A stretch of DNA of 64,000 bases from contig SHMT01000018.1 of NCBI GenBank assembly GCA_004282745.1, positions 1 through 64,000 of the forward strand, read 5' to 3'. Under the pieces are notes generated by a model that was not told the DNA's origin, did not search any database, and saw nothing but the letters and a program-made list of their open reading frames with translations. This document shows positions 9,396 to 17,404 of this stretch, in pieces. The first letter of the stretch is position 1, and each line of letters opens with the position of its first letter. The DNA comes from Candidatus Scalindua sp. SCAELEC01 (lineage in GTDB: Bacteria > Planctomycetota > Brocadiia > Brocadiales > Scalinduaceae). A program made the translations under genes and the position numbers.

Positions 9396-11302
9396 TCGGT
9401 TACCTTACCTTTGACAGAGATGGAGTGATACGAGAGGCCAACCTCACCATTGCTGATATGTTGAATATAAAAAGGAGCCTTCTCATCAATAACCGATTTC
9501 ACTATTATGTTGACCGAGAGGATCAAGATATATTTTATCTGCATAGGAAGAGGATCTTTGAGGAAAAAAAAGCAGAGACCTGCGAGCTAAAATTAAAGGG
9601 AAAAGATGATAGAGAGTGGTATGTTCGATTAGATAGCGTGCGAGTGCAGGATTCTCGAAATAACAGTACCTGTAGAACCGCTATAACGAACATCACCGAG
9701 CAGAAAAAGATGGAGAATCTATTAATAGAATCGGAAGAAAGGCATCGTAAACTTATCGAAACGGCACAAGACGCAATTGTATGTGATGTTAATCAGGTAA
9801 TTACCGATTGGAACATATCTGCAGAGAAGATCTTTGGGTATTCAAAGCGGGAAATCATAGGACAACCGATATCACTCCTTATTCCTGAGAAATATAGGGA
9901 AGAGCATAGCGAGGGAGTGAGGCGATATTTAAAGACAGGCGAAACTAAAATAATAGGGAAAACAGTAGAGGTCTCAGGAGTGACGAAAGAGGGTGTTGAA
10001 ATACCGTTAGAAATATCAATAACCCATCAAAAGCTGAGAAACGAAAAGCACCTATTTACGGCCATCATCCGAGATATCACCGAGCGTAAAGAGGCGATTA
10101 AGGCATTGGAACAGAGCGAGGAAAAATATAGAACCCTTGTAGAGACGATACCTGATATAGTATACAAGATCGATGAGAATGGGTATTTTACCTTTTTAAA
10201 CAACTCTATACGGAATTTTGGCTATGAGCCGGAAGAGCTTTTAGGGAAACATTTTAGTACTATATTACACCCCGATGACGTTAATAACTTCAGCAGGTCC
10301 GTAGTCTTAGAGAAGTATTCAGGCATCAAGACGAAAGAGATGGATACACCAAAACTCTTTGATGAACGAAGGTCGGAAAAAAGAATGACAAGAAACCTTG
10401 AGGTGCGGTTAGTAAAAAAGAATCAAGCAAGAGCAATGGGTGATGTCAGGGAAAGGAGGGGATTATTAACCTCCTTTGGTGAGATAATAGCGACCGGACA
10501 CTATTACGATAACGCGCAGAGTAGGAGGAGATTCGGCGGAACGGTGGGCATTATCATAGATGTTACAGAAAAGATAAAATTGCAGGCAGAAATGATACGA
10601 GCAGGTCAATTGGCATTGTTAGGAGAGCTGGCCGCAGGTATCGCTCACGAGATTAACAATCCCATATACTCCATAATAAATTTTGCCCAACTCATTGCGG
10701 ATGAAAGCGATAGGGATAACAGGGTACATGCGTTTGGTAAATTGATTATGGAAGAGGGTAACCGTATCGCAGATTTAACCGCAAACCTTGTCTCTTTATC
10801 GAGAAGTACAGATGGCCCAAAAATGTCTGTGCCTATACATGAACTCATCTCCAACTCCTTAAAACTGATCGGTATGCAGTTGAAAAAGGATCACATTACT
10901 ATTAAAGATACTATCTCAAAAGAGATCCCCCCCCTCATTGTCAATCCACAGGAGATTCATCAGGTATTTTTGAATCTTATCCAAAATGCGCGATACGCCT
11001 TAAACGAAAAATATCCCGGTAAAGACAAAGATAAGATACTTGAAATTTCATGTAACACAGTGTTCATTGACGATCACCAATATGTTCGAATCATATTCTA
11101 TGACCATGGAATTGGAATTGCGGAAGAGATACTGTTCAAAGTAAAAAGCCTCTTCTTTACGACGAAACCTCCTAACAAGGGAACCGGTATTGGCTTAAGT
11201 GTAAGTGAAAATATCATTCATAATCATGGCGGCAAAATCACCATAGAGAGTATATGGGGAGAATTTACAAAGGTTTTAATTGATCTGCCGGTAACAGAAT
11301 AG
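9155..11302 (+). CDS. Three-PAS histidine kinase
   Basis: A 715-residue cytoplasmic kinase. It shares its first 80 residues with the preceding kinase, then carries three PAS domains (about 80-190, 197-315, 322-475, the last with an inserted basic stretch). HisKA follows with His498 in AHEINNP, then HATPase_c with N box NLIQNARYAL, DHGIGI and GTGIGLS. It has no receiver of its own. The stop lies 7 bases from the ATG of the sigma-54 activator gene, so this is probably the cognate kinase of that regulator. Inferred role: sensing a cytosolic redox, ligand or stress cue through PAS domains. Confidence 0.9.
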   Translation: MKKRTSQQEQESELRKRAETRLKSQVQVSEEMSNSDIKKLIHELEVHQVELQMQNDKLRETQMKLEESRSRYANLYDFAPVGYLTFDRDGVIREANLTIADMLNIKRSLLINNRFHYYVDREDQDIFYLHRKRIFEEKKAETCELKLKGKDDREWYVRLDSVRVQDSRNNSTCRTAITNITEQKKMENLLIESEERHRKLIETAQDAIVCDVNQVITDWNISAEKIFGYSKREIIGQPISLLIPEKYREEHSEGVRRYLKTGETKIIGKTVEVSGVTKEGVEIPLEISITHQKLRNEKHLFTAIIRDITERKEAIKALEQSEEKYRTLVETIPDIVYKIDENGYFTFLNNSIRNFGYEPEELLGKHFSTILHPDDVNNFSRSVVLEKYSGIKTKEMDTPKLFDERRSEKRMTRNLEVRLVKKNQARAMGDVRERRGLLTSFGEIIATGHYYDNAQSRRRFGGTVGIIIDVTEKIKLQAEMIRAGQLALLGELAAGIAHEINNPIYSIINFAQLIADESDRDNRVHAFGKLIMEEGNRIADLTANLVSLSRSTDGPKMSVPIHELISNSLKLIGMQLKKDHITIKDTISKEIPPLIVNPQEIHQVFLNLIQNARYALNEKYPGKDKDKILEISCNTVFIDDHQYVRIIFYDHGIGIAEEILFKVKSLFFTTKPPNKGTGIGLSVSENIIHNHGGKITIESIWGEFTKVLIDLPVTE

Positions 11303-11309
11303 GACAAAT

Positions 11310-13001
11310 ATGAAAAGAGAAATCCTCATAGTTGATGATGAAAAAGCCATTCGATTCACCGTAAAGGAGTTTCTGTTAAAAGAGGGATATGAGGTATATA
11401 GCGCTGAGAATTTTAACGAAGCAGTAAAAATAATTACTACAGAACATCTGGACACTGTTTTATCGGATATTGTTTTAGAAGGCAAGACAGGCGTTGACAT
11501 CTTAAAAGAGGTGAAAGAGAGACGTCTGAATTGTCCTGTGATCCTGTTCACGGGATACCCTGATGTGGGGACTGCATCAGAAGCGGTACGTCATGGAGCC
11601 TACGACTATATAACAAAGCCCATTAAAAAAGAGGCACTGTTGCGTACCATTTCCAATGCGTTACAGTATAAAACCCTGGTAGAGGAGCGAAATCGGGTCC
11701 GTGCCAATCTTGAAGCTATTTTTAAGAGTGTCAAAGATGCCATCATAACAGTAGATAAGGATTTTAAAGTTATTGAGGTAAATGAAGCAGCGAAAGCAAT
11801 CTGTGGTTTTACCCGTGAAGAAGCCATAGGAAAAACTTTTGACTCTCTTCCAGAAATATGTTGTAGGCATTGTATTGATACCATAAAAAGAACGATAATC
11901 GAGAAACGACCCATTGAAATATATCGTATCGAGTGTAAGCATAAGATCCGCAATGGACAGGTTGTCTCCCTCAATACATTCCCTTTAATGGACAAGCAGA
12001 GTCGTCTTTCTGGCTGCGTCATGATCGTAAAAGATGAGACCCGTACCCATGAGTTAGAAAGAGAGTTAAAGGTGCGACAACGTTTTTTTAATATTGTAGG
12101 GAAAGATGATAAGATACAGACGCTCTACTCGTTAATAGAGCACTTAAAAGATATTGATACCACGGTTCTCATTACCGGAGAGACCGGTACGGGGAAAGAA
12201 CTTATCGTCGAAGCTCTGCATTACAGCGGTGTACGAAGTCAAGGACCATTAGTAAAGGTAAACTGTTCTGCTTTACCGGAAACCCTACTTGAAAGCGAGC
12301 TTTTCGGACATGTTAAGGGTGCATTTACGAGCGCCGTTACCGATAAGGTGGGCCGGTTCAAACAAGCCGACGGCGGTACGATATTTCTCGATGAAATTGG
12401 TGACGTATCTTTAAATGTGCAGCAGAGACTCCTTCGGGTACTTCAGGAGAAAGAGTTTGAGCGTGTGGGGGAATCTAAACCAACTAAGGTAGATGTGCGT
12501 ATCGTGGCGGCAACCAATCAAGACCTGAAAGAAAAAGTGAGGCTGAGAGAATTCCGAAACGACCTCTATTATCGGCTGAAAGTAGTGGTACTATCTCCAC
12601 CGCCACTCAGAGATAGACGAAAAGACATACCGCTTCTGGTTGAACACTTTATAAAAAAATTCAACCAGAAGTTAAAAAAACATATAGAAGATATCTCTCA
12701 AGAAGTCTATAAAATCTTTATGGAGTATGAGTGGCCCGGAAATGTCAGAGAGTTGGAGAATACACTGGAGCACTCCTTTGTCCTCTGTCATGAGCGCATC
12801 ATTACCATTGATGAGCTTCCCGTTGAACTGAGAGAGACAAAAACTACTTCTTCTGTGAATGCTAAGAGTAATGAGTCTGAGACAATCTTGCAGGCACTGG
12901 AAAGGAACCATTGGAATAAGTCCCTTGCAGCCAGTTTCCTGGGTGTATCCAGGAGAACCATCTACAATAAGATCAAAGAGTACAATTTACAACCAAAATA
13001 A
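11310..13001 (+). CDS. NtrC-family sigma-54 response regulator with Cys-rich PAS
   Basis: A 563-residue enhancer-binding activator. The receiver (1-120) has phospho-Asp53 and the Lys of TKP. A PAS domain (about 130-245) contains a CCRHC cluster and two further Cys, which could bind a metal or sense redox. The AAA+ domain has Walker A GETGTGKE (about 289-296), Walker [12 protein letters not shown] and a sigma-54-contact loop reading GAFTSA instead of the usual GAFTGA. A Fis-type helix-turn-helix (about 525-560, [18 protein letters not shown]) ends the protein. It follows its likely kinase by 7 bases. Candidate targets are the two -24/-12 promoters at 13199 and 17559; the palindromes just behind this gene are plausible binding sites. 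Confidence 0.93.
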   Translation: MKREILIVDDEKAIRFTVKEFLLKEGYEVYSAENFNEAVKIITTEHLDTVLSDIVLEGKTGVDILKEVKERRLNCPVILFTGYPDVGTASEAVRHGAYDYITKPIKKEALLRTISNALQYKTLVEERNRVRANLEAIFKSVKDAIITVDKDFKVIEVNEAAKAICGFTREEAIGKTFDSLPEICCRHCIDTIKRTIIEKRPIEIYRIECKHKIRNGQVVSLNTFPLMDKQSRLSGCVMIVKDETRTHELERELKVRQRFFNIVGKDDKIQTLYSLIEHLKDIDTTVLITGETGTGKELIVEALHYSGVRSQGPLVKVNCSALPETLLESELFGHVKGAFTSAVTDKVGRFKQADGGTIFLDEIGDVSLNVQQRLLRVLQEKEFERVGESKPTKVDVRIVAATNQDLKEKVRLREFRNDLYYRLKVVVLSPPPLRDRRKDIPLLVEHFIKKFNQKLKKHIEDISQEVYKIFMEYEWPGNVRELENTLEHSFVLCHERIITIDELPVELRETKTTSSVNAKSNESETILQALERNHWNKSLAASFLGVSRRTIYNKIKEYNLQPK

Positions 13002-13020
13002 CTCCCCCCGTAGTGAGCAT

Positions 13021-13098
13021 TTCACACTTTGTGCAAATTGCACACTTTGTGCATTTCACACTTTGTGCAAATTGCACACTTTGAGCACGTTTCACACT
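13021..13098 (+). promoter_or_regulatory. Tandem palindromic enhancer-like sites (UAS)
   Basis: A 34-bp unit occurs twice in tandem (13021-13054, 13055-13088), with the start of a third copy after it. Each unit holds the 15-base palindrome TGTGCAAATTGCACA (13030-13044 and 13064-13078). Repeated dyads 110-190 bases ahead of a -24/-12 promoter are the usual arrangement of sites for an NtrC-type activator, and the gene for such an activator ends 20 bases upstream. Confidence 0.6.
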
Positions 13099-13198
13099 AT
13101 CCTCAAATAGAAAAAAGCACCATTGATTTTCCAAATCTTTCGCCCTATACCTCCATTTAAGAGCAAAGAGCACTACTAGTGATTCGATTATTACTCTT

Positions 13199-13214
13199 TG
13201 GCACATGTTTTGTT
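13199..13214 (+). promoter_or_regulatory. Sigma-54 (-24/-12) promoter of the receiver gene
   Basis: TGGCACATGTTTTGTT matches the -24 element fully (TGGCAC); the -12 element reads TTGTT instead of TTGCW. The 11-base step from the second G of GG to the G of the -12 dinucleotide is correct. The predicted start is near 13225, giving a leader of about 60 bases before GTG 13287. Confidence 0.55.
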
Positions 13215-13286
13215 AATTACATACACAGGGAACAAAAGCGTGGGGTATTTGATAGGTGATATTTAAAGGAGAGGAGGGCTGTTATT

Positions 13287-13661
13287 GTGGCTGTTGTTCT
13301 GGCTGTAGAGAGCAATAAAAACCAGCGCTTGCTTTATGAACACGAGTTGAGCGCCGAGGGCTATGAGGTTATAACTGCGGCTAGTGGCAAAGAGGCTTTG
13401 AATAAAGTTCGAGGACTGCATCCAGATATAATTGTTATGGATATAAGCAAGCCAAAGACGGACGTTCTTGAAGCAATTGGCGTTATTATAGGGAGAAGTA
13501 AGCATACGCCGATTATTATTCATACTGCTTATAGCCGACATAAGGAGAGCTTTATGTCATGGGCTGCCGATGCTTACCTTTTTAAATCCTCGGATCTAAC
13601 CAAATTAAAGAAGATAATAAGTGATTTGCTTAAAGAGAAATCCGTGACTGCCTCTGCGTAA
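13287..13661 (+). CDS. Stand-alone receiver-domain protein
   Basis: A 124-residue single receiver domain. The phospho-acceptor is in IIVMDISKP, the conserved Thr in HTAYS and the Lys in LFKSS. The acidic pocket near the N-terminus reads VESN where VDD or VED is normal, so one Mg2+-binding acidic residue is replaced by Ser and phosphorylation may be weak. The GTG start follows GGAGAGGAGGG. It lies behind a predicted sigma-54 promoter with two palindromes. A truncated paralogue lies at 14423-14566 and keeps the acidic residues. Likely output is by protein-protein contact; the partner is unknown. Confidence 0.85.
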   Translation: MAVVLAVESNKNQRLLYEHELSAEGYEVITAASGKEALNKVRGLHPDIIVMDISKPKTDVLEAIGVIIGRSKHTPIIIHTAYSRHKESFMSWAADAYLFKSSDLTKLKKIISDLLKEKSVTASA

Positions 13662-13732
13662 ATTCAGAACAGACAATAGTAGTCAGAAAAGGCATTTGAG
13701 GGAACCGTTGCTTATAGAGGTGCGTCTTATAG

Positions 13733-13999
13733 ATGAGAAATAGTTATAACCACCCAAACACTGATAAGAATAAGAGAGAAACAAAAGACCAACCTTACCA
13801 TTTAGGAGTACCGATGACGAGAGAACAAAAAAAAAGGGTCTGCTTAACCTGTGGGAAGAGATTTCTCAGCAAATTTCCTCACAACCGTATCTGTGCACAC
13901 TGTAACATGATCAACAATACAATAATAGCAGAAGAGCACTCTGTTACTATCAGATCTGAAGATTTAGCCGAAAACCATTATGAGATGAGTAGAGAATAA
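13733..13999 (+). CDS. Small zinc-ribbon protein
   Basis: An 88-residue basic protein with CLTCGKRF and ICAHC (two CxxC pairs 17 apart), a single zinc ribbon. It resembles short zinc-finger domains of regulators but I recognise no named family. The N-terminus M-x-NSY is shared with the next gene, supporting this start over an internal ATG at 13814 that has its own AGGAG. The last 11 residues (LAENHYEMSRE) and the DNA under them (13961-13995) match the end of the family-1 mobile element, so the C-terminus was recruited from an insertion. Confidence 0.6.
   Translation: MRNSYNHPNTDKNKRETKDQPYHLGVPMTREQKKRVCLTCGKRFLSKFPHNRICAHCNMINNTIIAEEHSVTIRSEDLAENHYEMSRE
13961..13995 (+). repeat. Family-1 element relic inside a coding sequence
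   Basis: This segment matches the right end of the family-1 element (for example 29877-29907) at nearly every position, including CCGAAAACCATTATGAGATGAGTA. The rest of the element is absent. It now encodes the last residues of the zinc-ribbon protein. Confidence 0.7.
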
Positions 14000-14025
14000 C
14001 TCTGTTTTTTATGAGGAAGTGATAC

Positions 14026-14232
14026 ATGGAAAATAGTTATAGCGACTCAAAAGCGAATAGCGAAATCAAAAGAAAGAAGTACGGAACTGATACTTTTTCA
14101 GAAACGATGAATAGTTGGGAAAAGCAGAGACCGTGCTTAAAATGCGGGAGGGAATTTGCTAGTCAGGGTCCTTATCATCGAATATGTGAGAGATGTAAAT
14201 TGATTAATGTGAGATACCACAACATCTCATGA
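14026..14232 (+). CDS. Small zinc-ribbon protein, paralogue of preceding gene
   Basis: A 68-residue protein with CLKCGREF and ICERC, the same two CxxC pairs as its neighbour and a related N-terminus, so the pair arose by tandem duplication. GAGGAAG lies 6 bases ahead of ATG 14026. The tail after the zinc ribbon differs from that of the neighbour, consistent with the neighbour's tail coming from a mobile element. Possible role: DNA or protein contact in the surrounding regulatory block; function not known. Confidence 0.6.
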   Translation: MENSYSDSKANSEIKRKKYGTDTFSETMNSWEKQRPCLKCGREFASQGPYHRICERCKLINVRYHNIS

Positions 14233-14278
14233 TTCTCACGTAACCTTGTTATAATACCAACATCTTTAGAATAATTTA

Positions 14279-14566
14279 ATGAAAGGAGTAAAAACAGCTT
14301 TGTCCTCTGTCATTCGCGCAACCATAACCTTTGAAGACCTTCCCGTTGAATTGAGCGAGAGGAAAACAGGACGAGGTAAACCGTGTTCAGGCGTAATATC
14401 AGAAGGAGGGAACTCGGTCGCCATGAAGAGTGTTCTTGTTGTAGAGGACGACAAAAACCGGCATTTGCGATACGGGCTTGAATCAGAATTCGAAGGTTAT
14501 CGGGTGACTACAGTTGCTGATGGCTTCGCTGTTGAATCTTCAGATTTAACCGAATTAAAGATATAA
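14279..14566 (+). pseudogene. Chimeric remnant: sigma-54 regulator segment joined to a receiver fragment
   Basis: The first part (14296-14365) is a diverged copy of 12774-12843 in the sigma-54 activator gene (shared stretch TTTGTCCTCTGTCAT; residues FEDLPVELSER against [11 protein letters not shown]). From ATG 14423 it copies the receiver gene at 13287: a receiver start (SVLVVEDDKNRHLRYGLE) is joined directly to a receiver end (ESSDLTELKI), with about 200 bases of the middle missing. The frame is open for 95 codons but no complete domain remains. It marks an earlier duplicate of the activator-receiver region. Confidence 0.7.
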
Positions 14567-14599
14567 ATGTATAAAGGAGGGAGGGCCGTCTATGTGAGC

Positions 14600-14700
14600 T
14601 CATGTAAACATCATACGTAGGGACTCACCGTAAATCCGGCGAGCCCTGGGCCAGCTTCGGAGTCTTTGCGTAAGGCTAGACATCTGTTGTGCGTGCTTAG
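14600..14700 (+). other. Possible structured RNA leader of unknown class
   Basis: Between the remnant and the CBM48-like gene, TACG..GGACTC (about 14618-14629) can pair with GAGTC..GCGTA (about 14660-14673), enclosing a G+C-rich inner hairpin around GCCCTGGGC. The segment is richer in G+C than its surroundings. It could be a cis-regulatory leader or the relic of another element; it matches no riboswitch I can name. Confidence 0.25.
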
Positions 14701-14748
14701 AATTTTAGTGTGTTTTTAATGAAAATTTTTTTAAGAGGGAGTTTTGTA

Positions 14749-15177
14749 ATGGTAAAAACTTTTGTAAGGGGCGGTGCAAATTTGAAAACAGAAACAATTG
14801 AGATAGATAACGTCAGCAAAAATTGTGCAGGAACGGAATCTCAACCGGTGAAAGATAGTACGAAAAATGGCGGGATAAAAAAAGAGTATCTTAATGAGGA
14901 AAATGTATGCAGGGTTACGTTTGCGCTTCCCAAAGAAGCTACCAACGGGTCGGATAAGGTATCTATCGTAGGTGATTTTAATAATTGGGACACCCATGCA
15001 AACCCTATGGAAAAGGGTAAAGATGGCGGCTTTGTCGCCGTATGTGATCTAGAGCCGGGGAGGGAATTCCAGTTTCGCTACCTAATCGATGATTCGATAT
15101 GGGAAAATGACTGGTGCGCTGACAAATATGTTAAGAGTTGTTATGGTGACAGCGATAATTCAGTAGTGACCACCTAA
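14749..15177 (+). CDS. Stand-alone AMPK-type glycogen-binding (CBM48-like) protein
   Basis: A 142-residue protein. The C-terminal 90 residues form an early-set/isoamylase-N-like domain: VCRVTFALP, SIVGDFNNWD, then FQFRYLIDDS and ENDWCADKY. The GDFNNW and ENDW blocks are the family signature of AMPK-beta and 1,4-alpha-glucan-branching-enzyme N-domains, which bind glycogen or act as protein interaction modules. The N-terminal 50 residues are low in structure. Start 14749 is chosen because AGAGGGAG lies 8 bases upstream; an ATG at 14710 has no such site. A paralogue is at 32726. No glycan-active domain is attached, so the role is open. Confidence 0.75.
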   Translation: MVKTFVRGGANLKTETIEIDNVSKNCAGTESQPVKDSTKNGGIKKEYLNEENVCRVTFALPKEATNGSDKVSIVGDFNNWDTHANPMEKGKDGGFVAVCDLEPGREFQFRYLIDDSIWENDWCADKYVKSCYGDSDNSVVTT

Positions 15178-15879
15178 GTGTATAAGGAACTCGATATTAA
15201 ATATCTTTGAATTAAGGCTTCCCGACCGAGCGTACCAGTTCCAGCATGACGAGAGCTCTTGCGGGTATACGGGAGGGCAGTACTCTCTTTTAACGCAGAG
15301 GACGCAGAGAGCGATAAAGGCTGATGAAAAATAAGCAGAGCCATTTTTCTTATATATGCATGCGAGATATCAAAGAAGTTAATTGGCACTGCAAGAGAAA
15401 GTTAATAAAAATTTTCATGTTTAAGAGCTGTGCAATCGAAGTGTTCGGGTAGGCAACAAATTACAGCCCGTTGCCTATCAAGCGCAATTTGACATAAGCT
15501 CTACGCCTCTGCGTTATACTCATCTCATAATGGTTTTCGGATAAAATCCGAGATAAAATTGAGCGAGTAAAGTCCTCGGCATCCGGGGATAACTGCAACC
15601 AAGATTTGGTTTCCAGTAAAACCGAAAACCAAATCGGTTTTAGTATAAAGTAAATTTCCCGTATATTCATGTTCGTTACACCTCGGATATCACCCCCGTT
15701 TGAACGGCCTGATGGGCGGGGACATACGGTCACGACGTTATGATACGTGTAACGTAACTTCTTGCACGAAAGAATGGTCAAGCGGGCGAGCGGAGCAGAG
15801 GAACAGAGAGAATTGCAATTTTAGGTTTTATCTTCATTGGCATCTTGATGTTTACATTTTACGTATGAAAGGAAGAGAA
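15178..15879. other. Long intergenic region with repeats
   Basis: About 700 bases without a supported gene. It holds an AACGCAGAGGACGCAGAG snippet at 15294-15311 (related copies at 19608 and, inverted, near 29990), a full family-1 element at 15515-15647, and a G+C-rich stretch before the Hsp20 gene. TTGGCATCTTGATGTTTA near 15838 resembles a -24/-12 promoter but is off by one in spacing. Confidence 0.5.
15515..15647 (-). mobile_element. Family-1 MITE-like element, full copy
   Basis: A 133-bp element from TATACTCATCTC to GGTTTTAGTATA, in the reverse of the orientation used at 29748. Each end has a subterminal hairpin: TCGGAT/ATCCGA at one end and CCAAATCGG-type pairing at the other. No coding capacity. 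Almost identical to the copies at 23221 and 24274. Confidence 0.8.
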
Positions 15880-16395
15880 ATGGCTTTGAAAGACCTCATA
15901 ACCTTCAACCGAAGAAAACCAGTACGAGTACAAGATGATTCACGTTATCCCATAGCGAGCCTACAGAGAGAAATGGGTCGTTTGTTTGATGATTTTCTGA
16001 GAGATTTTGACGGGTTTAGCAACTTCCCTTTTAGAGGAGAGAGCTTTGCTGAATTTTCGCCAAAGGTAGATGTGAATGAGACGGACAAAACAGTTGAAAT
16101 AACCGCAGAAGTACCGGGAATGGATGAAAAGGATGTTACGGTAACATTGAAAGACGATATCCTCACAATCGAGGGTGAAAAGAAGCAGGAGAAGGAGGAA
16201 AAAGAGAAGGATTACTACCATCTGGAGCGAAGCTATGGTTCATTTCAACGGTCGCTCCGCATCCCTTGTGAAATAGAGAGCGACAAGGTGGACGCCTCAT
16301 TTAAAAAAGGGGTTTTAAGGATTACTTTACCAAAGAGTCCTAAGGCACAGGAAAATGTGCGGAAGATTGAGGTGAAAAGTGAAATCGATGGATAA
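15880..16395 (+). CDS. Small heat-shock protein (Hsp20/alpha-crystallin)
   Basis: A 171-residue ATP-independent holdase. A variable N-terminal arm (1-65) is followed by the alpha-crystallin domain (about 66-160) with PKVDVNETD, AEVPGMDEKDV and the family signature KKGVLRITLPKS. The tail is short and charged. The start at 15880 has GGAAGA 3 bases upstream; the frame stays open upstream, but that part lies over repeat-derived and G+C-rich DNA and is unlikely to be translated. The stop overlaps the start of a short helical gene. It stands apart from the Hsp20 pair at 17605 and has no equally clear sigma-54 promoter. Confidence 0.9.
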   Translation: MALKDLITFNRRKPVRVQDDSRYPIASLQREMGRLFDDFLRDFDGFSNFPFRGESFAEFSPKVDVNETDKTVEITAEVPGMDEKDVTVTLKDDILTIEGEKKQEKEEKEKDYYHLERSYGSFQRSLRIPCEIESDKVDASFKKGVLRITLPKSPKAQENVRKIEVKSEIDG

Positions 16396-16603
16396 TGCTC
16401 TAGAGTATAAGGTATCAAGTTTAGCACATGCAATTAATGAGAACGTTCGAAACAGGGAATTTGGATACGTCCATGAAACGATTAATGAATCAATAGAACA
16501 GTGGAAGAAAAAGGCTCACTATGACATGCTTTGTCATGAGGCACAAATTATGGTAGAGCTCATGTCGTGTGACAGAGTATTTTCAGGTTGTTTAAACAGT
16601 TGA
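16379..16603 (+). CDS. Small hypothetical protein overlapping hsp20
   Basis: A 74-residue, mostly helical protein of no family I recognise. Its start overlaps the end of the Hsp20 gene. GTG 16379 and ATG 16388 are both possible; a GAGGTG lies 4 and 13 bases upstream of them, and neither spacing is ideal. The sequence has several His and Cys residues near the end (HYDMLCHEAQ, SCDRVFSGC). Location between an Hsp20 and a receiver gene suggests an accessory stress gene, but that is inference. Confidence 0.45.
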   Translation: MKSMDNALEYKVSSLAHAINENVRNREFGYVHETINESIEQWKKKAHYDMLCHEAQIMVELMSCDRVFSGCLNS

Positions 16604-16631
16604 TACTCTCAAATTTTGTTACTGAAAGAGA

Positions 16632-17066
16632 GTGAAATTGAAGAAAAAAATAGTGCTCATTGATGACAAGGAAGAGATATTAATTGGATTGAAAATACTC
16701 ATCTCACGAGAAGGCTTTGAAGTCTCCACAGCTTCCGGTTATGATGAAGCGATTAAACAGATGGCAAGGACAGATTTTGATCTTGTGCTTACCGACTTTG
16801 AGCTAGAGGATAATACAGGAATAGATATCTTAAGAGAAGTTAAAAGAAGAGGACCAGACTGCCCTGTCATTTTATTCTCCGGAAGTCTCAATTACGCAGT
16901 TGAGTTCGAGGCAAAACGGATGGGTGCTTATGCGTATCTAACCAAGCCGGTAAAACTGGAAACCCTTTTATATACTATCCGCACGGCATTACATCATAAG
17001 AGAGTATTACAAGAAGTAGGTACTACAGAATGTCAATCATCAAGAACAACAAGGTGGAAATGCTAA
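16632..17066 (+). CDS. Stand-alone receiver-domain protein, relative of the sigma-54 regulator receiver
   Basis: A 144-residue protein: one receiver domain (1-122) with acidic pair IDDK, phospho-Asp in LVLTDFELED, Ser in place of the switch Thr (LFSGS) and Lys in TKPV, then a short polar tail. It aligns along its length with the receiver of the activator at 11310 (EGFEVSTAS / [21 protein letters not shown] / [12 protein letters not shown]), so it is probably a duplicated receiver without output domains. The GTG start follows GAAAGAGA. It may compete for, or buffer, phosphoryl groups from the local kinases; this is inference. Confidence 0.85.
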   Translation: MKLKKKIVLIDDKEEILIGLKILISREGFEVSTASGYDEAIKQMARTDFDLVLTDFELEDNTGIDILREVKRRGPDCPVILFSGSLNYAVEFEAKRMGAYAYLTKPVKLETLLYTIRTALHHKRVLQEVGTTECQSSRTTRWKC

Positions 17067-17099
17067 AGTCTGTTGCTTACAAATTTGATATTTAGGGTG

Positions 17100-17129
17100 C
17101 AGGAAAGAATAACTTGTTGTTCTTTCCTG
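17100..17129. repeat. CAGGAAAGAA hairpin, recurring motif
   Basis: Arms CAGGAAAGAA (17100-17109) and TTCTTTCCTG (17120-17129) are perfect complements around TAACTTGTTG. The same AGGAAAGAATAACTTGTTGTTCT string occurs at 37632, and the arm occurs in the 211-265 repeat. It may end transcription of the receiver gene, though no T-run follows. Confidence 0.5.
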
Positions 17130-17404
17130 GGCCCTTGGGTATATACTCCTCGCTAGCTCACGAGCAGCACCCCGCCCTTTTTTTATCCAAATATGTAAAC
17201 ATTTTTTGAACTGATTTATCTCTGTTTTTCTGACTCTTTTTCAACATCGTCCGGTTAGGTTTTTGTAGGCGTGCCTTTAGTCATATCCCGAGCCCTTTTA
17301 TCAGGTATCCGGAGATTCGCTCTTTCTCGAGTACCGCTAAAACCATGCGGGAATGACAGTTTTATGGCAATAAATAAACCGTGTCAAAACCTAACAGAGA
17401 CAAC

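Noticed and set aside
13021-13098. CRISPR-like or direct-repeat array
   Set aside because: Only two full 34-bp units in direct tandem with no spacers; regulatory dyads explain it better.
15838-15857. Sigma-54 promoter TTGGCATCTTGATGTTT for the first Hsp20
   Set aside because: The -12 element is poor and off by one base, unlike the clear box at 17559.
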